Shown here piece by piece: positions 49,155 through 58,292 of a DNA stretch of 64,000 nt. A program made the translations under genes and the position numbers. The stretch spans positions 1,116,001 to 1,180,000 of the forward strand of contig JBLHVN010000001.1 in NCBI GenBank assembly GCA_047630275.1, in the 5' to 3' direction. Position 1 is the first letter of the stretch, and each line of letters opens with the position of its first letter. The stretch is from GCA-2720865 sp047630275. GTDB taxonomy: Bacteria; Bdellovibrionota; Bacteriovoracia; Bacteriovoracales; Bacteriovoracaceae. The notes under the pieces are model-generated. The model saw nothing but the letters and a program-made list of their open reading frames with translations, searched no databases and was not told the DNA's origin.

Positions 49155-49712
49155 ATGAAAGGATTAATACTAAGCGGTGGTTTTTCAAAAAGAATGGGTC
49201 AAGATAAGGGCGCCATCATCTATCATGGAAAACCCCAGGTTCTTCATAACTATGAACTCTTATCAAAGTTTTGTCGTGAGGTTTTTATCTCTGTAAGGAA
49301 GGATCAAGTAGGGCAGGATCACTTAAGTGAGCTTCCCTTATTGATTGATTCAGTTCCCGGGGACGGACCTGCCGTAGGCATCTTAAGCGCCTTTGAAAAA
49401 GACTCTCATTCTCCTTGGCTAGTGCTGGCCTGTGATATGCCTCTGGTTGATGAAGAAAACTTAAAGCTTCTTATTGATAAAAGAGACCCTTCAAAGATAG
49501 CCACTTGTTTTGAAAATACTGAAAGAAACTGGCCAGAGCCACTTTTTACTATTTGGGAGCCAACTTCAGTAACTGAAATAAATAAATATGTGTCCTTGGG
49601 AAAACCCTGCCCAAGGAAGATTCTTATGAACTCAAATATTTCTATGATCCGCCCTAGTGATCAATCAGTTCTAAAGAACTTTAATACTCCAGAGGACCTA
49701 AAGAGCCTTTAG
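49155..49712 (+). CDS. mobA: Molybdenum cofactor guanylyltransferase MobA
   Basis: 185 residues. MobA pattern: LILSGGFSKRMGQDKG (nucleotide binding), LIDSVPGDGPAVGILSA and VLACDMPLVDEENL. It adds GMP to molybdopterin to form the bis-MGD cofactor needed by DMSO-reductase-class enzymes such as the YdeP-type enzyme here. SD AAGGGG before ATG. The 3' end overlaps the convergent membrane protein by 15 bp. Confidence 0.92.
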   Translation: MKGLILSGGFSKRMGQDKGAIIYHGKPQVLHNYELLSKFCREVFISVRKDQVGQDHLSELPLLIDSVPGDGPAVGILSAFEKDSHSPWLVLACDMPLVDEENLKLLIDKRDPSKIATCFENTERNWPEPLFTIWEPTSVTEINKYVSLGKPCPRKILMNSNISMIRPSDQSVLKNFNTPEDLKSL

Positions 49713-50609
49713 ATAAAGAAGGGCCTTTTTTAAAGAAGCCTTAAAAGGACTATTTGTTTCGTTCTTTAAAATTCTATCTAGAGGAAGCCGTCTTACGAGA
49801 TAAAACAAAATAAATCCTACAATAAGGGGTCGTAAGGCAATCCAAAGGGTTGGGGTAAAAGGGGACTTAACAAAGTAAAAGAATGAAATAGTGATTAAGT
49901 AAGTCACAATAAAAAGAGGATTAAACAAATCCTTCAAGGCGAGCTTTATAGCAGATCCTTTAGGGGCACTAGTTTCTAGTTTCTTCTTATTAATCTTTGA
50001 TAAGAGGGTTGCTTCCCATTTCCCATACCAAATATCTGGAATAAGAGCAGCTGCAACCCCAACGGCTAAGCTTAAGATGACCTTTGTTAAGATTACCGCT
50101 AAGAGAATATAGAGAACATCCTGAGGATCAAAGTTAAAAACCTTTGATAGTTTTCTGGAGTAGTATTCCCCCATAAAGATGAGGTCTTCCCCAAACATTA
50201 AGTAATAAATAAACAAAGGCTGAATATAGGCCCAAAGGGATAAAAGGCTCATACCCACTAGGACTCCAAAGAGGTTCGGACCAAAGATAAAGATGCCAAT
50301 TCCGTGAAGAAAACCTTGAACGCTAATGGCCAGCATGGGAGTCAACTTTTTTCCAGCTGGGGATAAACTCTTTAACATTGAAGTCACTAAGGATGCTTGA
50401 GCAGGAATTCGGCGCACGCCATTCATATGTGAATTCTTTAAAACAGAGCGGGATAAAACAAAGCCTTGATTGAGGCTAAGGATCTGACCAGAGAGAGGAA
50501 TCTTTAGGCCATGAAGGAGACTGCCAAAGCCCACTTCTGTTGCCGCAAGTAGGCCTGCTGTGGTTCCAATGACTTCAACTGAATCTGGTTCAGTCTTATT
50601 TTCTTCCAT
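49698..50609 (-). CDS. Multi-pass membrane protein, unknown
   Basis: 303 residues from ATG 50609 (the upstream ATG at 50663 is inside the lipoprotein gene). About six hydrophobic segments, with NLFGVLVGMSLLSLWAYIQPLFIYYLMFG and VLYILLAVILTKVILSLAVGVAAALIPDIW forming the core, and a soluble C-terminal tail. No family is recognised. It overlaps the stop of the upstream lipoprotein by 14 nt, so the two are co-expressed. Confidence 0.65.
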   Translation of the reverse strand: MEENKTEPDSVEVIGTTAGLLAATEVGFGSLLHGLKIPLSGQILSLNQGFVLSRSVLKNSHMNGVRRIPAQASLVTSMLKSLSPAGKKLTPMLAISVQGFLHGIGIFIFGPNLFGVLVGMSLLSLWAYIQPLFIYYLMFGEDLIFMGEYYSRKLSKVFNFDPQDVLYILLAVILTKVILSLAVGVAAALIPDIWYGKWEATLLSKINKKKLETSAPKGSAIKLALKDLFNPLFIVTYLITISFFYFVKSPFTPTLWIALRPLIVGFILFYLVRRLPLDRILKNETNSPFKASLKKALLYLKAL

Positions 50610-50877
50610 TGAAGATGTATTTTTCAAAGTTTGCGTACTCGGTACAACTTTGTTGATGCCCAAGCTTACATCCCTTTGACATCCACTCAGCTGCCTTATC
50701 TTTTGTTTTTTCTGGGTTTGGATTATCTGCGCTTAGAGTTCCAAAGACTGCCTTACCTAGTTCAAAGCATGCGCCCCCATCACCATTTTCACAGTTATGG
50801 GTAAGACCCTTGCAAGGGGGCTTACTAGCGCAAGAAGAAATAAAAAGAAGAATGATTAAACTAAGTCTTATCTGCAT
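50596..50877 (-). CDS. Small Sel1-like lipoprotein
   Basis: 93 residues. Lipoprotein signal ILLFISSC. The body resembles one and a half Cys-type Sel1 repeats: GDGGACFELGKAVFG and AAEWMSKGCKLGHQQSCTEYANF, like the long repeat protein at 29102. It overlaps the dihydroorotase gene by 10 nt upstream and the membrane protein downstream, so it is part of one minus-strand operon. Confidence 0.7.
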   Translation of the reverse strand: MQIRLSLIILLFISSCASKPPCKGLTHNCENGDGGACFELGKAVFGTLSADNPNPEKTKDKAAEWMSKGCKLGHQQSCTEYANFEKYIFNGRK

Positions 50878-52187
50878 ATTGGCTGACCCATAGGTGTTCC
50901 TACTATTTCTCCGTTATCCATGACAGTATTCCCACCTACTATTGTCATGACAGGAAAGCCTTTAACTTTCTTTCCATCATAAGGAGTCCAGCCACACTTA
51001 CTGGCCTGTTCTCCATTAGATATTGTATGAGTCTTATTCATATCAACAATAGTAATGTCAGCGTCATAACCAACAGCCAGTTTTCCTTTATTTCTTAGTG
51101 AATAAAGCTCAGCAGGTCTTAGGCATAAAAGATTAACAAGTTTCTCTAAAGTAAGCCTGCCTTGGTTAACATGATCGAGCATAATGGTAAGTATGGTCTG
51201 AACGCCAGGCATTCCACTTGGCGAGTTAGGATAACCTAAGTCCTTTTCTTTTTTTAAGTGGGGAGCATGATCAGAACCTATGACATCAACAGTACCCTTA
51301 GTGAGTCCCTCCCAAAGGCCTTCTCTATGATCTGCTGTCCGAATAGGTGGGTTCATCTGAGCGTAGGTTCCAAGACGGTCATAATCCTCTGGGGCGCTTA
51401 AGGTTAGGTGCTGAGGAGTCACTTCAACTGTGGCCACATCTTGGTAAGTTGCGAGCAATTCCATTTCTTCTTTTGTTGAAATATGAAGTACATGAACTCT
51501 TTTTCCAGTCTCACGAGCTAAGTCTAGGATCATCTTAGTTGAACTAAGGGCCGTATCAACATTTCTCCACTCATAATGAGCGTGAACATCTTTAGCTTCA
51601 TCTCTAATAGGTCTTCTTTCACGTAGCATTAACTCATTCTCTGAATGAAGGGCGATAGGAAGGGAGCAAGATTCAAAGATCTTAGTCAATTTATCCTTAT
51701 CATATAATAAAAGGGAGCCCGTACTAGAGCCTAAGAAGATCTTTATCCCACAGCAGCCTTCAACCTCAGATGCCGTAAGTAGATTCTCTAAGTTATTCTC
51801 AGTAGCTCCCATAAAGAAACCAAAGTTAGTATAACTGCTCTGGCGTCCTCGAGAGACTTTATAGCCAATAGATTCAGCGTCGATAGTAGGGGGATTAGTA
51901 TTTGGCATTTCTAAGTAAGTAGTCACTCCCCCAAGAGCGGCTGATTTTGAACCACTATGAAGGTCTTCTTTATGATCAAGACCTGGTTCTCTAAAATGAA
52001 CTTGAGAGTCTATGATTCCTGGTAGGACGTGCTTATCAGTGGCATCTATGATGACAGGGGCGAACTCGTCGTGACCAGGGTCTAAAAGGGCTGCGATTTT
52101 AGAATGACGAAGGGCCAAGTCTTTTTTGACCGGTCCCGTAGGGGTCATTAGGGTTCCATTTTTTATGATTGTTTCGTAGCCAGGCAT
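50868..52187 (-). CDS. pyrC: Dihydroorotase
   Basis: 439 residues, amidohydrolase superfamily: metal-binding PGIIDSQVHFREPG, GVTTYLEMPNTNPPT, the Lys in GIKIFLGSSTGSLL, HVLHISTKEE, VEVTPQHLTL and the late Asp in GSDHAPH. This is the type of dihydroorotase (COG0044) that closes the ring in pyrimidine synthesis; allantoinase is the main alternative, given the PuuD gene elsewhere, but the GSSTG context favours dihydroorotase. SD GGAGGG is in the arm of a hairpin described separately. Confidence 0.85.
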   Translation of the reverse strand: MPGYETIIKNGTLMTPTGPVKKDLALRHSKIAALLDPGHDEFAPVIIDATDKHVLPGIIDSQVHFREPGLDHKEDLHSGSKSAALGGVTTYLEMPNTNPPTIDAESIGYKVSRGRQSSYTNFGFFMGATENNLENLLTASEVEGCCGIKIFLGSSTGSLLLYDKDKLTKIFESCSLPIALHSENELMLRERRPIRDEAKDVHAHYEWRNVDTALSSTKMILDLARETGKRVHVLHISTKEEMELLATYQDVATVEVTPQHLTLSAPEDYDRLGTYAQMNPPIRTADHREGLWEGLTKGTVDVIGSDHAPHLKKEKDLGYPNSPSGMPGVQTILTIMLDHVNQGRLTLEKLVNLLCLRPAELYSLRNKGKLAVGYDADITIVDMNKTHTISNGEQASKCGWTPYDGKKVKGFPVMTIVGGNTVMDNGEIVGTPMGQPICR

Positions 52188-52189
52188 GG

Positions 52190-52222
52190 GCCCTCCAAAG
52201 TTAATTCTTAGAGGGCATTATA
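52190..52222 (-). promoter_or_regulatory. pyrC leader: -10 box and hairpin covering the ribosome-binding site
   Basis: Minus strand TATAAT (52222-52217) is followed directly by GCCCTC (52216-52211), which pairs with GAGGGC (52195-52190) containing the GGAGGG ribosome-binding site. It recalls the E. coli pyrC leader, where start-site choice decides whether such a hairpin forms. Confidence 0.45.
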
Positions 52223-52229
52223 ATTTGGG

Positions 52230-54380
52230 CTATTCAATAAAGAAAGCGAGGATTGCGGCAATATTAAAGCGCGTTCCTTTAATTTTCTTCTTAGGCGTTA
52301 AGTAGTGAAAGATGGCCATCTGTATCGTAGAAGGAATCTCTAGCTTCTTAATAAGATAGAGGAAGATAGAATGGGCGTATTTGGCTGTTTTAGAGTCAAG
52401 CTCACCAACTTTCATAATAGTTGTCTCAAACCTAAAGAAAGCAATATCTAACTCTCTGCGGTCTAACCAGCCATCGTTATTGTAATCATAAAGAATATAG
52501 ATACTCTCTACGTTAGAAAAAGCGATCACAAGCCTCTTAAGATCTACCTTAGTCATAGGAACAGACTCATCAGGAATCTCGCGGGCGTATTTCTCAAGGT
52601 TTAATAAATACTGCTGTGCTTCGCTCATGCCTACTGATTGAATATATTCATAGAGCTTCGCGAAATACTTTTGATTACCAAGCTCATTAAAAAAGATATG
52701 AAGAAAGTGCTCTCTATAACAAGCGAGCTCATAACTATTGGCCTCATCTCCATTAGGAGTACAATAGTTAGCGAGGTTATCATGAATTTGATTGGTTAAT
52801 TTATTGGCTGACATAATAGCGCTTACATACTCAGTTAGCTCTTCAACATTGGCATATCCATTTCCATCACCTTGGTATTGAAAAACATCTGCTCCATCGA
52901 CAGCTTCACCAACGAAGCGGTCAAAATCAGTTGGCCATAGACCAATCTCTTTAGCAGCGTCTTCAACTTCTCTCATAAAAGTAGCGACTGATTCTTTATT
53001 GATATGCTTTCTTCTTTCACCTTCAGGAATAAAGCCGTACTCATTGACAACTTTCTTTAAGGTGTAGCGAAGAAGGGCAGTGAAGTTAAAGCCAGATCTA
53101 AAACGTTTGAACTCTCTATAGTAATGTAAAAAACCATCATCATCTTGAAAGTATCTATAGTGAAGAGTGATGATTTCAAATTGATTCCAAAGTTCCTTCT
53201 GACGATCTTTTGTAAAGACATTGTACTCAGGAAGTTCAGGTCTTCTAATTGTTTCGATGACCTTAGGGCTTTGCATGGTTGTTAAGAAGTGATTAAAAGT
53301 CACGTCATTAAAGTAGAGCATCTCAAAGACTTCTTGGGCCCAACCAAAGATAACCTTTACGTCGGCGTAGGAGTAGTTATGACTATCTCCTCCAATCAAG
53401 CGGTCTTTTAAGTTTGCCACGGACTTAGAGAAGTTATCCATCTCCCAATCATTATCAAGCATTCTTTCAATAACATCCGCCAGCTCTTTAAACTCAAAGA
53501 TATGGTCACTATCATCAAAGCTATAAAAGAAGGTTTGAGCTTGCTTGACTACATCTAGGTAAAAGTAATTCTTTTGTTCAGGATCTGCGAACTCTTTGTG
53601 TTTTACGAATAGGACATCAAGACCAAGAGTTACCACTTCCCCTAAGTTTGTAAATAGAACTTCAATCTCTTTATCAGAAAGTATTCTCTTATCTCCCCCT
53701 AAAACTAGGCGTTTTAGAAATAGGTAAGAGTCAATTAAAGGGATATCAATTTGATCGTCATTTAAATCGAGAATGTCTTTAAGCTCTTTTAGAAAGTCGA
53801 TAATATTGAGCTCTTTTCCAACAGAGGGTCTTTTTGTAATCACGGCCATTAAGGCTGCAGAGGCATTCTTCAGAGTGGAGCTAACATTATCTCTATTGGC
53901 CCAGTACTGAGTGTTATCATCACTAAAAGTAGTAAATTGTTTCTTGATCTCTCCACCATGATCGTTCACCACAAAAAAGATATCGAAAAGAAGGGGAATA
54001 TTGGCCACAGCTAAGTTGTTCTTAGGGTCCTTTAAAAGGATTTCATTAAGGATATAGACGAACTTAAGTAGCTCATTCGTTTTTTCAGCTACATCTTTTG
54101 GAAAGAAGCGTGTGACAAAGCGGGCCAGCTCATCTGCGTGGATGTAGTTAGGATCTTTTCTTTTTACAAAGGTAACAAATTGATTAAGGTTGTCTTCGAG
54201 GCAATTGATCTCTTTAGAAACGTCTTCGTCAAGTATTTTCTCTAATTTCTTTGAGTCGATGGGGCAGATCTGCTGAAGGTCACTGATATCAAGAACACCT
54301 TGGTCCGATAACGGTTCATCTCCGCAAGAAGTAAATAGGACCATACTGGCCAATAACAAAAGTGTGCTAAGGAGATTCAT
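52230..54380 (-). CDS. Large lipoprotein with EF-hand-like repeats
   Basis: 716 residues. Lipoprotein signal MVLFTSC. One canonical EF-hand loop (DYNNDGWLDRRE; D1, N3, D5, G6, L8, E12) lies near residue 650. At least five more degenerate loops of the same shape occur along the chain: QGDGNGYANVEE, FDDSDHIFEFKE, FQDDDGFLHYYRE, GGDKRILSDKE and GGDSHNYSYADV. Long helices lie between. The layout suggests a chain of Ca-binding or former Ca-binding modules exposed to the periplasm or surface. No known family. Divergent from the barrel protein at 54602. Confidence 0.75.
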   Translation of the reverse strand: MNLLSTLLLLASMVLFTSCGDEPLSDQGVLDISDLQQICPIDSKKLEKILDEDVSKEINCLEDNLNQFVTFVKRKDPNYIHADELARFVTRFFPKDVAEKTNELLKFVYILNEILLKDPKNNLAVANIPLLFDIFFVVNDHGGEIKKQFTTFSDDNTQYWANRDNVSSTLKNASAALMAVITKRPSVGKELNIIDFLKELKDILDLNDDQIDIPLIDSYLFLKRLVLGGDKRILSDKEIEVLFTNLGEVVTLGLDVLFVKHKEFADPEQKNYFYLDVVKQAQTFFYSFDDSDHIFEFKELADVIERMLDNDWEMDNFSKSVANLKDRLIGGDSHNYSYADVKVIFGWAQEVFEMLYFNDVTFNHFLTTMQSPKVIETIRRPELPEYNVFTKDRQKELWNQFEIITLHYRYFQDDDGFLHYYREFKRFRSGFNFTALLRYTLKKVVNEYGFIPEGERRKHINKESVATFMREVEDAAKEIGLWPTDFDRFVGEAVDGADVFQYQGDGNGYANVEELTEYVSAIMSANKLTNQIHDNLANYCTPNGDEANSYELACYREHFLHIFFNELGNQKYFAKLYEYIQSVGMSEAQQYLLNLEKYAREIPDESVPMTKVDLKRLVIAFSNVESIYILYDYNNDGWLDRRELDIAFFRFETTIMKVGELDSKTAKYAHSIFLYLIKKLEIPSTIQMAIFHYLTPKKKIKGTRFNIAAILAFFIE

Positions 54381-54397
54381 TCTTCCTCTCTTTGGGT

Positions 54398-54448
54398 TTC
54401 AATCACTACATTTGTTATTGTATCGAATAAAAACAATCTGTGATTGAA
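54398..54448. repeat. Perfect 9-bp inverted repeat in the EF-hand lipoprotein leader
   Basis: TTCAATCAC (54398-54406) and GTGATTGAA (54440-54448), 33 nt apart. Possible operator or RNA stem in the divergent 220-bp region. Confidence 0.35.
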
Positions 54449-54601
54449 TCGGTAAACTTGACAGTTTTTCCTTCGGCAGAAGTTGCCTTTTATGATGCAA
54501 TGCACGGTATAAATTCCCTCTATTTTTCAAAGGTCTATAAATATTTATGTTAATCTTACTTTACCACTGCAATACAACATAATTCTAGGTTAAGATACGG
54601 T

Positions 54602-55897
54602 ATGAGAAAAAAATGCTGCTTATGCTCCTTTTTACTGATGCTTTTTACTCCAGTAATGAAGGGCTGGTCTAAAGGGACCTTAATATACGAACATCTCGGG
54701 CGTATGAACACTCCTGCTTTTAAAGACGCAGGAAGTTCTTCAATTGGCTTTGAGTACCTCCATATAAAGAAACGTAGCAGCTTTGATAGCTACGCCGGTT
54801 TAGAAGTTAAATACTATCCATCTAATGAAGGAACCTTAGTCTCATTACCAGAGGCCTATATCTCTAGATCCCGTGGTAATACAGACTGGGCCGTCGGGAG
54901 AAAGATCCTAAAGTGGACTCCCCATGAGAAGTTTTGGGGAATAGGGGAGCTTAACGCCCTTAAGGGCTTTAATTTAATGGATGATGATGAAGAAGGTCTT
55001 GTTGGGATTCATTTTAATAAAAGCTGGAGCAATGTAGACCTCGCTATCTTCGGATCAGGTGTTCATATCCCTCAATTGAACCCAACCTTTACTATCAAAG
55101 AAGGGAAGATCTCTGGGGCCAACGAGTGGACGAACCCTCCGCCGACCCAAGTGCGTTTTAGCGGTCAAAATATTCCCGTTTATTATAATTTAGATAAGCC
55201 GCCCATGGGCGATATCCTCTTACAAAACTCTTTAGGTACTAAGCTTAGCTACCGCTGGAAGAAAGGCTCTGTAAGTGCCTATGGAATATACAAGCCAGAG
55301 AATCTTGCTAGGATCAACGCCACTGGTTTTTATGAACAGACCACAGTAGAGCAAGCCAGCGTTCGGGCAAAGCCGTTTATCAATCATCATATAATGTATG
55401 GGGTAAATGCCGCTCAAGAGCTTGGGGACCTAACGGCCAAAGTTAGTTGGGATACAATCAATCCAGATCACGGGCTTGATGATTCATTTTCTTTTGAAGC
55501 CTTTAAGATCGAACCAGTTTATACAATTGATAGCTTCTTAACAGCTTCTCTCACCTGGGATAAGAACCGCTACGTTGGATTAAGCACAAACTTCATAGAG
55601 CTTTTAAGGGGGGACGCTAACAATACAAACGTCTTTGCTAAGAAGCCAAAATGGGTCAGGGCCATTGGTTTTGGAGCTTGGTGGAAGGCCACGGGAAAAC
55701 TTAGTTTCTCTGGAAATTACCGCCAAGACTTAGTTCTTTCAGACATTCTAACGAGGTTCGAGTCTCGTTATAAGTTCACAAAACATGTGGCAGTAGGAGT
55801 GGGAGCTGACTTTTTAAAGGCACCTAAAAAGCGCTCTTATTGGAGCCCTTACAGGGCCAATGATACTTTCTTTTCTTCACTCAGTTATATGTTCTAA
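54602..55897 (+). CDS. Outer-membrane beta-barrel protein
   Basis: 431 residues. N-terminal signal (SFLLMLFTPVMKGWS; early Cys residues but no convincing lipobox). Beta-strand pattern with many aromatic residues, acidic turns (MDDDEEG) and a C-terminal Phe (FFSSLSYMF). Probable porin or capsule-anchoring type barrel; the family is not certain. A TAAGAT box ends 5 nt before the ATG with no SD, another leaderless candidate. Confidence 0.75.
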   Translation: MRKKCCLCSFLLMLFTPVMKGWSKGTLIYEHLGRMNTPAFKDAGSSSIGFEYLHIKKRSSFDSYAGLEVKYYPSNEGTLVSLPEAYISRSRGNTDWAVGRKILKWTPHEKFWGIGELNALKGFNLMDDDEEGLVGIHFNKSWSNVDLAIFGSGVHIPQLNPTFTIKEGKISGANEWTNPPPTQVRFSGQNIPVYYNLDKPPMGDILLQNSLGTKLSYRWKKGSVSAYGIYKPENLARINATGFYEQTTVEQASVRAKPFINHHIMYGVNAAQELGDLTAKVSWDTINPDHGLDDSFSFEAFKIEPVYTIDSFLTASLTWDKNRYVGLSTNFIELLRGDANNTNVFAKKPKWVRAIGFGAWWKATGKLSFSGNYRQDLVLSDILTRFESRYKFTKHVAVGVGADFLKAPKKRSYWSPYRANDTFFSSLSYMF

Positions 55898-55915
55898 AAC
55901 TCCCAGACGGATCTT

Positions 55916-57130
55916 TTAGCGCTTACAAAGCTCCGCTGGTAGCTCAAATGCCTCTGGTTGAAACTTCATCCCACTCTTTGGATGCTTCAAATTTCTCTTT
56001 AAAACAAAGTCAAAAACAAGCGGGTTATAATCATAGATCTCATTGAGAAGCTCCGCTTCTTCTCTAGTGATATAACCTAGCTTTCTAAACTGGCTAGTTC
56101 TGTAGAGGATATTAATAGCAGGAAGGGGATAGTCTGATCCGTTAACAAGCCTCTTATGGTAACTTGGCTGCTCAAGGAGAGTATCAATTGGAGCGCCTAC
56201 TCTTGTGTGAATGGTAACTCCAGAGAGTTCACCAAAGAGGTTCTTTTCATACTTTTTATCTTGGAACATCCTCCAAAATAAATCAAAGCAAGACTTCTTA
56301 CCGCCCTGTTCATAATCCTCGCACATCCCAAGAGAAGCTACATGGGCCATGATGATCTTAACTCCCATATCTAGAGGGCGTTTAAAGTTAAGTGGGTTAG
56401 CGAGCTTTTGAAACTCTTCTCCGTCGACGGCTTTTTCATCCCCTGTATGAGAGAGGATGGCCATGTCGTACTTCTTAACCACTTCGTAATACTTATCAAG
56501 CTTTGGGCTTTTAGGATCAATATTTTGGGCATTAGGAAGCCATTTAATGAACTTAACCCCAAGCTTTCCCCATTTTTCTAACTCTTTAATTGCGTCAGCT
56601 CTGTAGGGATGAACCGAGATAGTTGGGATGATAATGTCTGGGTATTTTTCATACATCTTCCAGACAAATTCATTGGTGATATAAAAAGTTGATCGGTCTA
56701 AGTCTTCGGCTCCATCGTTGGTATAGTTCTTATCAAAGGCCAGAAGATGAAGCTTTGAATATCTTTTATCGGCCCGGGCCAATTTCGCTAAGCGCTCCAT
56801 ATACTTTTGATCCGCATCCTCAAGATCTTCAAGACCTGAGGCGCTTAGGTAAACTTTATATTGGATGAATTTCCAAGGATGCTTAAGAGTCATCATCTTA
56901 GGATTGACCCAGTTTCCTGTTCCCCCGGAACCATTTCCAACTGAGTGAACATGAACGTCTCTAAAGCACTGCTTGTCGATTCCTTCGTAGGAAGCGTCCA
57001 GCATGGTTTTAGCTTTAGGGGAGAGGTCTTTAAGCATGACTTCAGGTTCTTTTTCAAAATCCCCTGCAATCTTATCTATAAAAACACTACAACCTGATAG
57101 AAGTAATAGTGAGAGTATTCCTATGCGCAT
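55916..57130 (-). CDS. Amidohydrolase-family lipoprotein
   Basis: 404 residues. Lipoprotein signal LSLLLLSGC. TIM-barrel amidohydrolase-2-type metal site: DVHVHS at the start, AILSHTGDE and IIMAHVASLG in the middle, then VNGSDYPLP. It should be an exported metal-dependent hydrolase, an uncommon location for this family. The substrate is unknown. It follows the recombinase-like gene by 2 nt on the same strand. Confidence 0.82.
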   Translation of the reverse strand: MRIGILSLLLLSGCSVFIDKIAGDFEKEPEVMLKDLSPKAKTMLDASYEGIDKQCFRDVHVHSVGNGSGGTGNWVNPKMMTLKHPWKFIQYKVYLSASGLEDLEDADQKYMERLAKLARADKRYSKLHLLAFDKNYTNDGAEDLDRSTFYITNEFVWKMYEKYPDIIIPTISVHPYRADAIKELEKWGKLGVKFIKWLPNAQNIDPKSPKLDKYYEVVKKYDMAILSHTGDEKAVDGEEFQKLANPLNFKRPLDMGVKIIMAHVASLGMCEDYEQGGKKSCFDLFWRMFQDKKYEKNLFGELSGVTIHTRVGAPIDTLLEQPSYHKRLVNGSDYPLPAINILYRTSQFRKLGYITREEAELLNEIYDYNPLVFDFVLKRNLKHPKSGMKFQPEAFELPAELCKR

Positions 57131-57132
57131 TG

Positions 57133-58131
57133 TTACCGCCTGTGGAGACCTTTACGAACAAAGTGCAAGTAGAGTTCTTCTAGGAATCCTTCTTCGTGAG
57201 CGTGGCTACTCAAGTGCTCTTTGTACATTTTCAAATTATAGCTAGGAGCAAGGCCTAACCATTCTTTAATTTGAGAGTCTTTATGTTTTTGTTTAAGCCA
57301 TTTAAAGATACAAGCCTGTCTTAGGCTTTTGGCCGTGCAGTTAATCATTAATTTCTTTCTAAATTCTTCAAAGATTATCTCAATTCCTCGGGAGCTTAAG
57401 CCTCCAGAGAGGATGCGATAAGGATTAGCATTAAAAAGAACCGAGTCAAACTTAGTATTTGAATCTCTTTTCATAGTTGCCAAGTTCTTAGCGTAGTCTT
57501 TGTAAACTTCCACAAAGATCTTTGGAAGTGGAACTGTGTAAGGATCCCTTTTAGGAGGATTGATAAGAACTCGAGGTGTCTCTCCTTCTAAGTGGAGTTG
57601 ATCAACCTTTAAGCTGGAGAGGTCGCTGACCTTTAATCCTGCTCCATAGATAAACAAAAGGGTGCAGATATTTCTTTTTGCAATAAGCCTAACCATAGGT
57701 TGCTTACTTACAGATTCCTCTAGGAGGAATTGCCAAAGGGTCTTAACATCCACAAAAGGCGTCGGCCTTGGGATGTCTAAGAATTTAGGGGAAGTAGGGA
57801 TCTTGCGCACTGGATTTGAGGCAAAGACCTTTTCTTCAACAAGGTAATCAAAGAACATACGAAGGGCCTGAACCCTCCTTCTTCTAGAATTATCACTATT
57901 GTACTTCTTCTCTAAGAACTGTCCGTACTCTTGAATCTCTGGGATAGAAAAGCCACTAATATCAAGCCTCTCATTCTTGGCCACATCTTTTAGGTATTTA
58001 TTAAAGCAATCAAGGTCAGTTCTATAGTTCTTTAAGGTATTGATAGAGCGGCCCTTACCCTTGAGCATGACAAAGAACTCATCCTGTAATCCTAGGAGGT
58101 CGACATTTGTTTTTTGACGTTGAGTAACCAC
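57133..58131 (-). CDS. Tyrosine-recombinase-like protein with degenerate active site
   Basis: 332 residues from GTG 58131 (AAGGA upstream); codons before it lack a start with a ribosome-binding site. SAM-like N-terminal domain (SINTLKNYRTDLDCFNKYL) and a Xer-type catalytic domain. Compared with XerD, the first catalytic Arg is Lys (GAGLKVSDL), the Lys is kept (PPKRDPYTVPL), the HxxR pair reads KSLRQ (His lost, Arg kept), the third His is Leu (LGLAPSYN) and the Tyr is kept (KMYKEHL). Three of six catalytic residues are therefore changed; it may bind DNA but recombine poorly. Confidence 0.8.
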   Translation of the reverse strand: MVTQRQKTNVDLLGLQDEFFVMLKGKGRSINTLKNYRTDLDCFNKYLKDVAKNERLDISGFSIPEIQEYGQFLEKKYNSDNSRRRRVQALRMFFDYLVEEKVFASNPVRKIPTSPKFLDIPRPTPFVDVKTLWQFLLEESVSKQPMVRLIAKRNICTLLFIYGAGLKVSDLSSLKVDQLHLEGETPRVLINPPKRDPYTVPLPKIFVEVYKDYAKNLATMKRDSNTKFDSVLFNANPYRILSGGLSSRGIEIIFEEFRKKLMINCTAKSLRQACIFKWLKQKHKDSQIKEWLGLAPSYNLKMYKEHLSSHAHEEGFLEELYLHFVRKGLHRR

Positions 58132-58292
58132 ATTATTTCCTTGCGCGGGGCATTGTAAATAGGCCTTAAAGTAGGAAAATTCTACACGGATGAAGCTTAG
58201 GGGACAAGACGCTTGAATCCTCGAGGACCATTTGGTACAAAGCAACAAATAGTTGGGGCTTGCCCCGTTAAATTCGAATATAAGTGGGCCCT

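Noticed and set aside
50868..52187. Allantoinase completing a urate pathway with PuuD
   Set aside because: The GIKIFLGSSTGSLL and overall pattern fit dihydroorotase better, and PuuD is 27 kb away.
57133..58131. Integrase marking a genomic island
   Set aside because: No tRNA, direct repeats, phage genes or composition change nearby; flanks are housekeeping genes.
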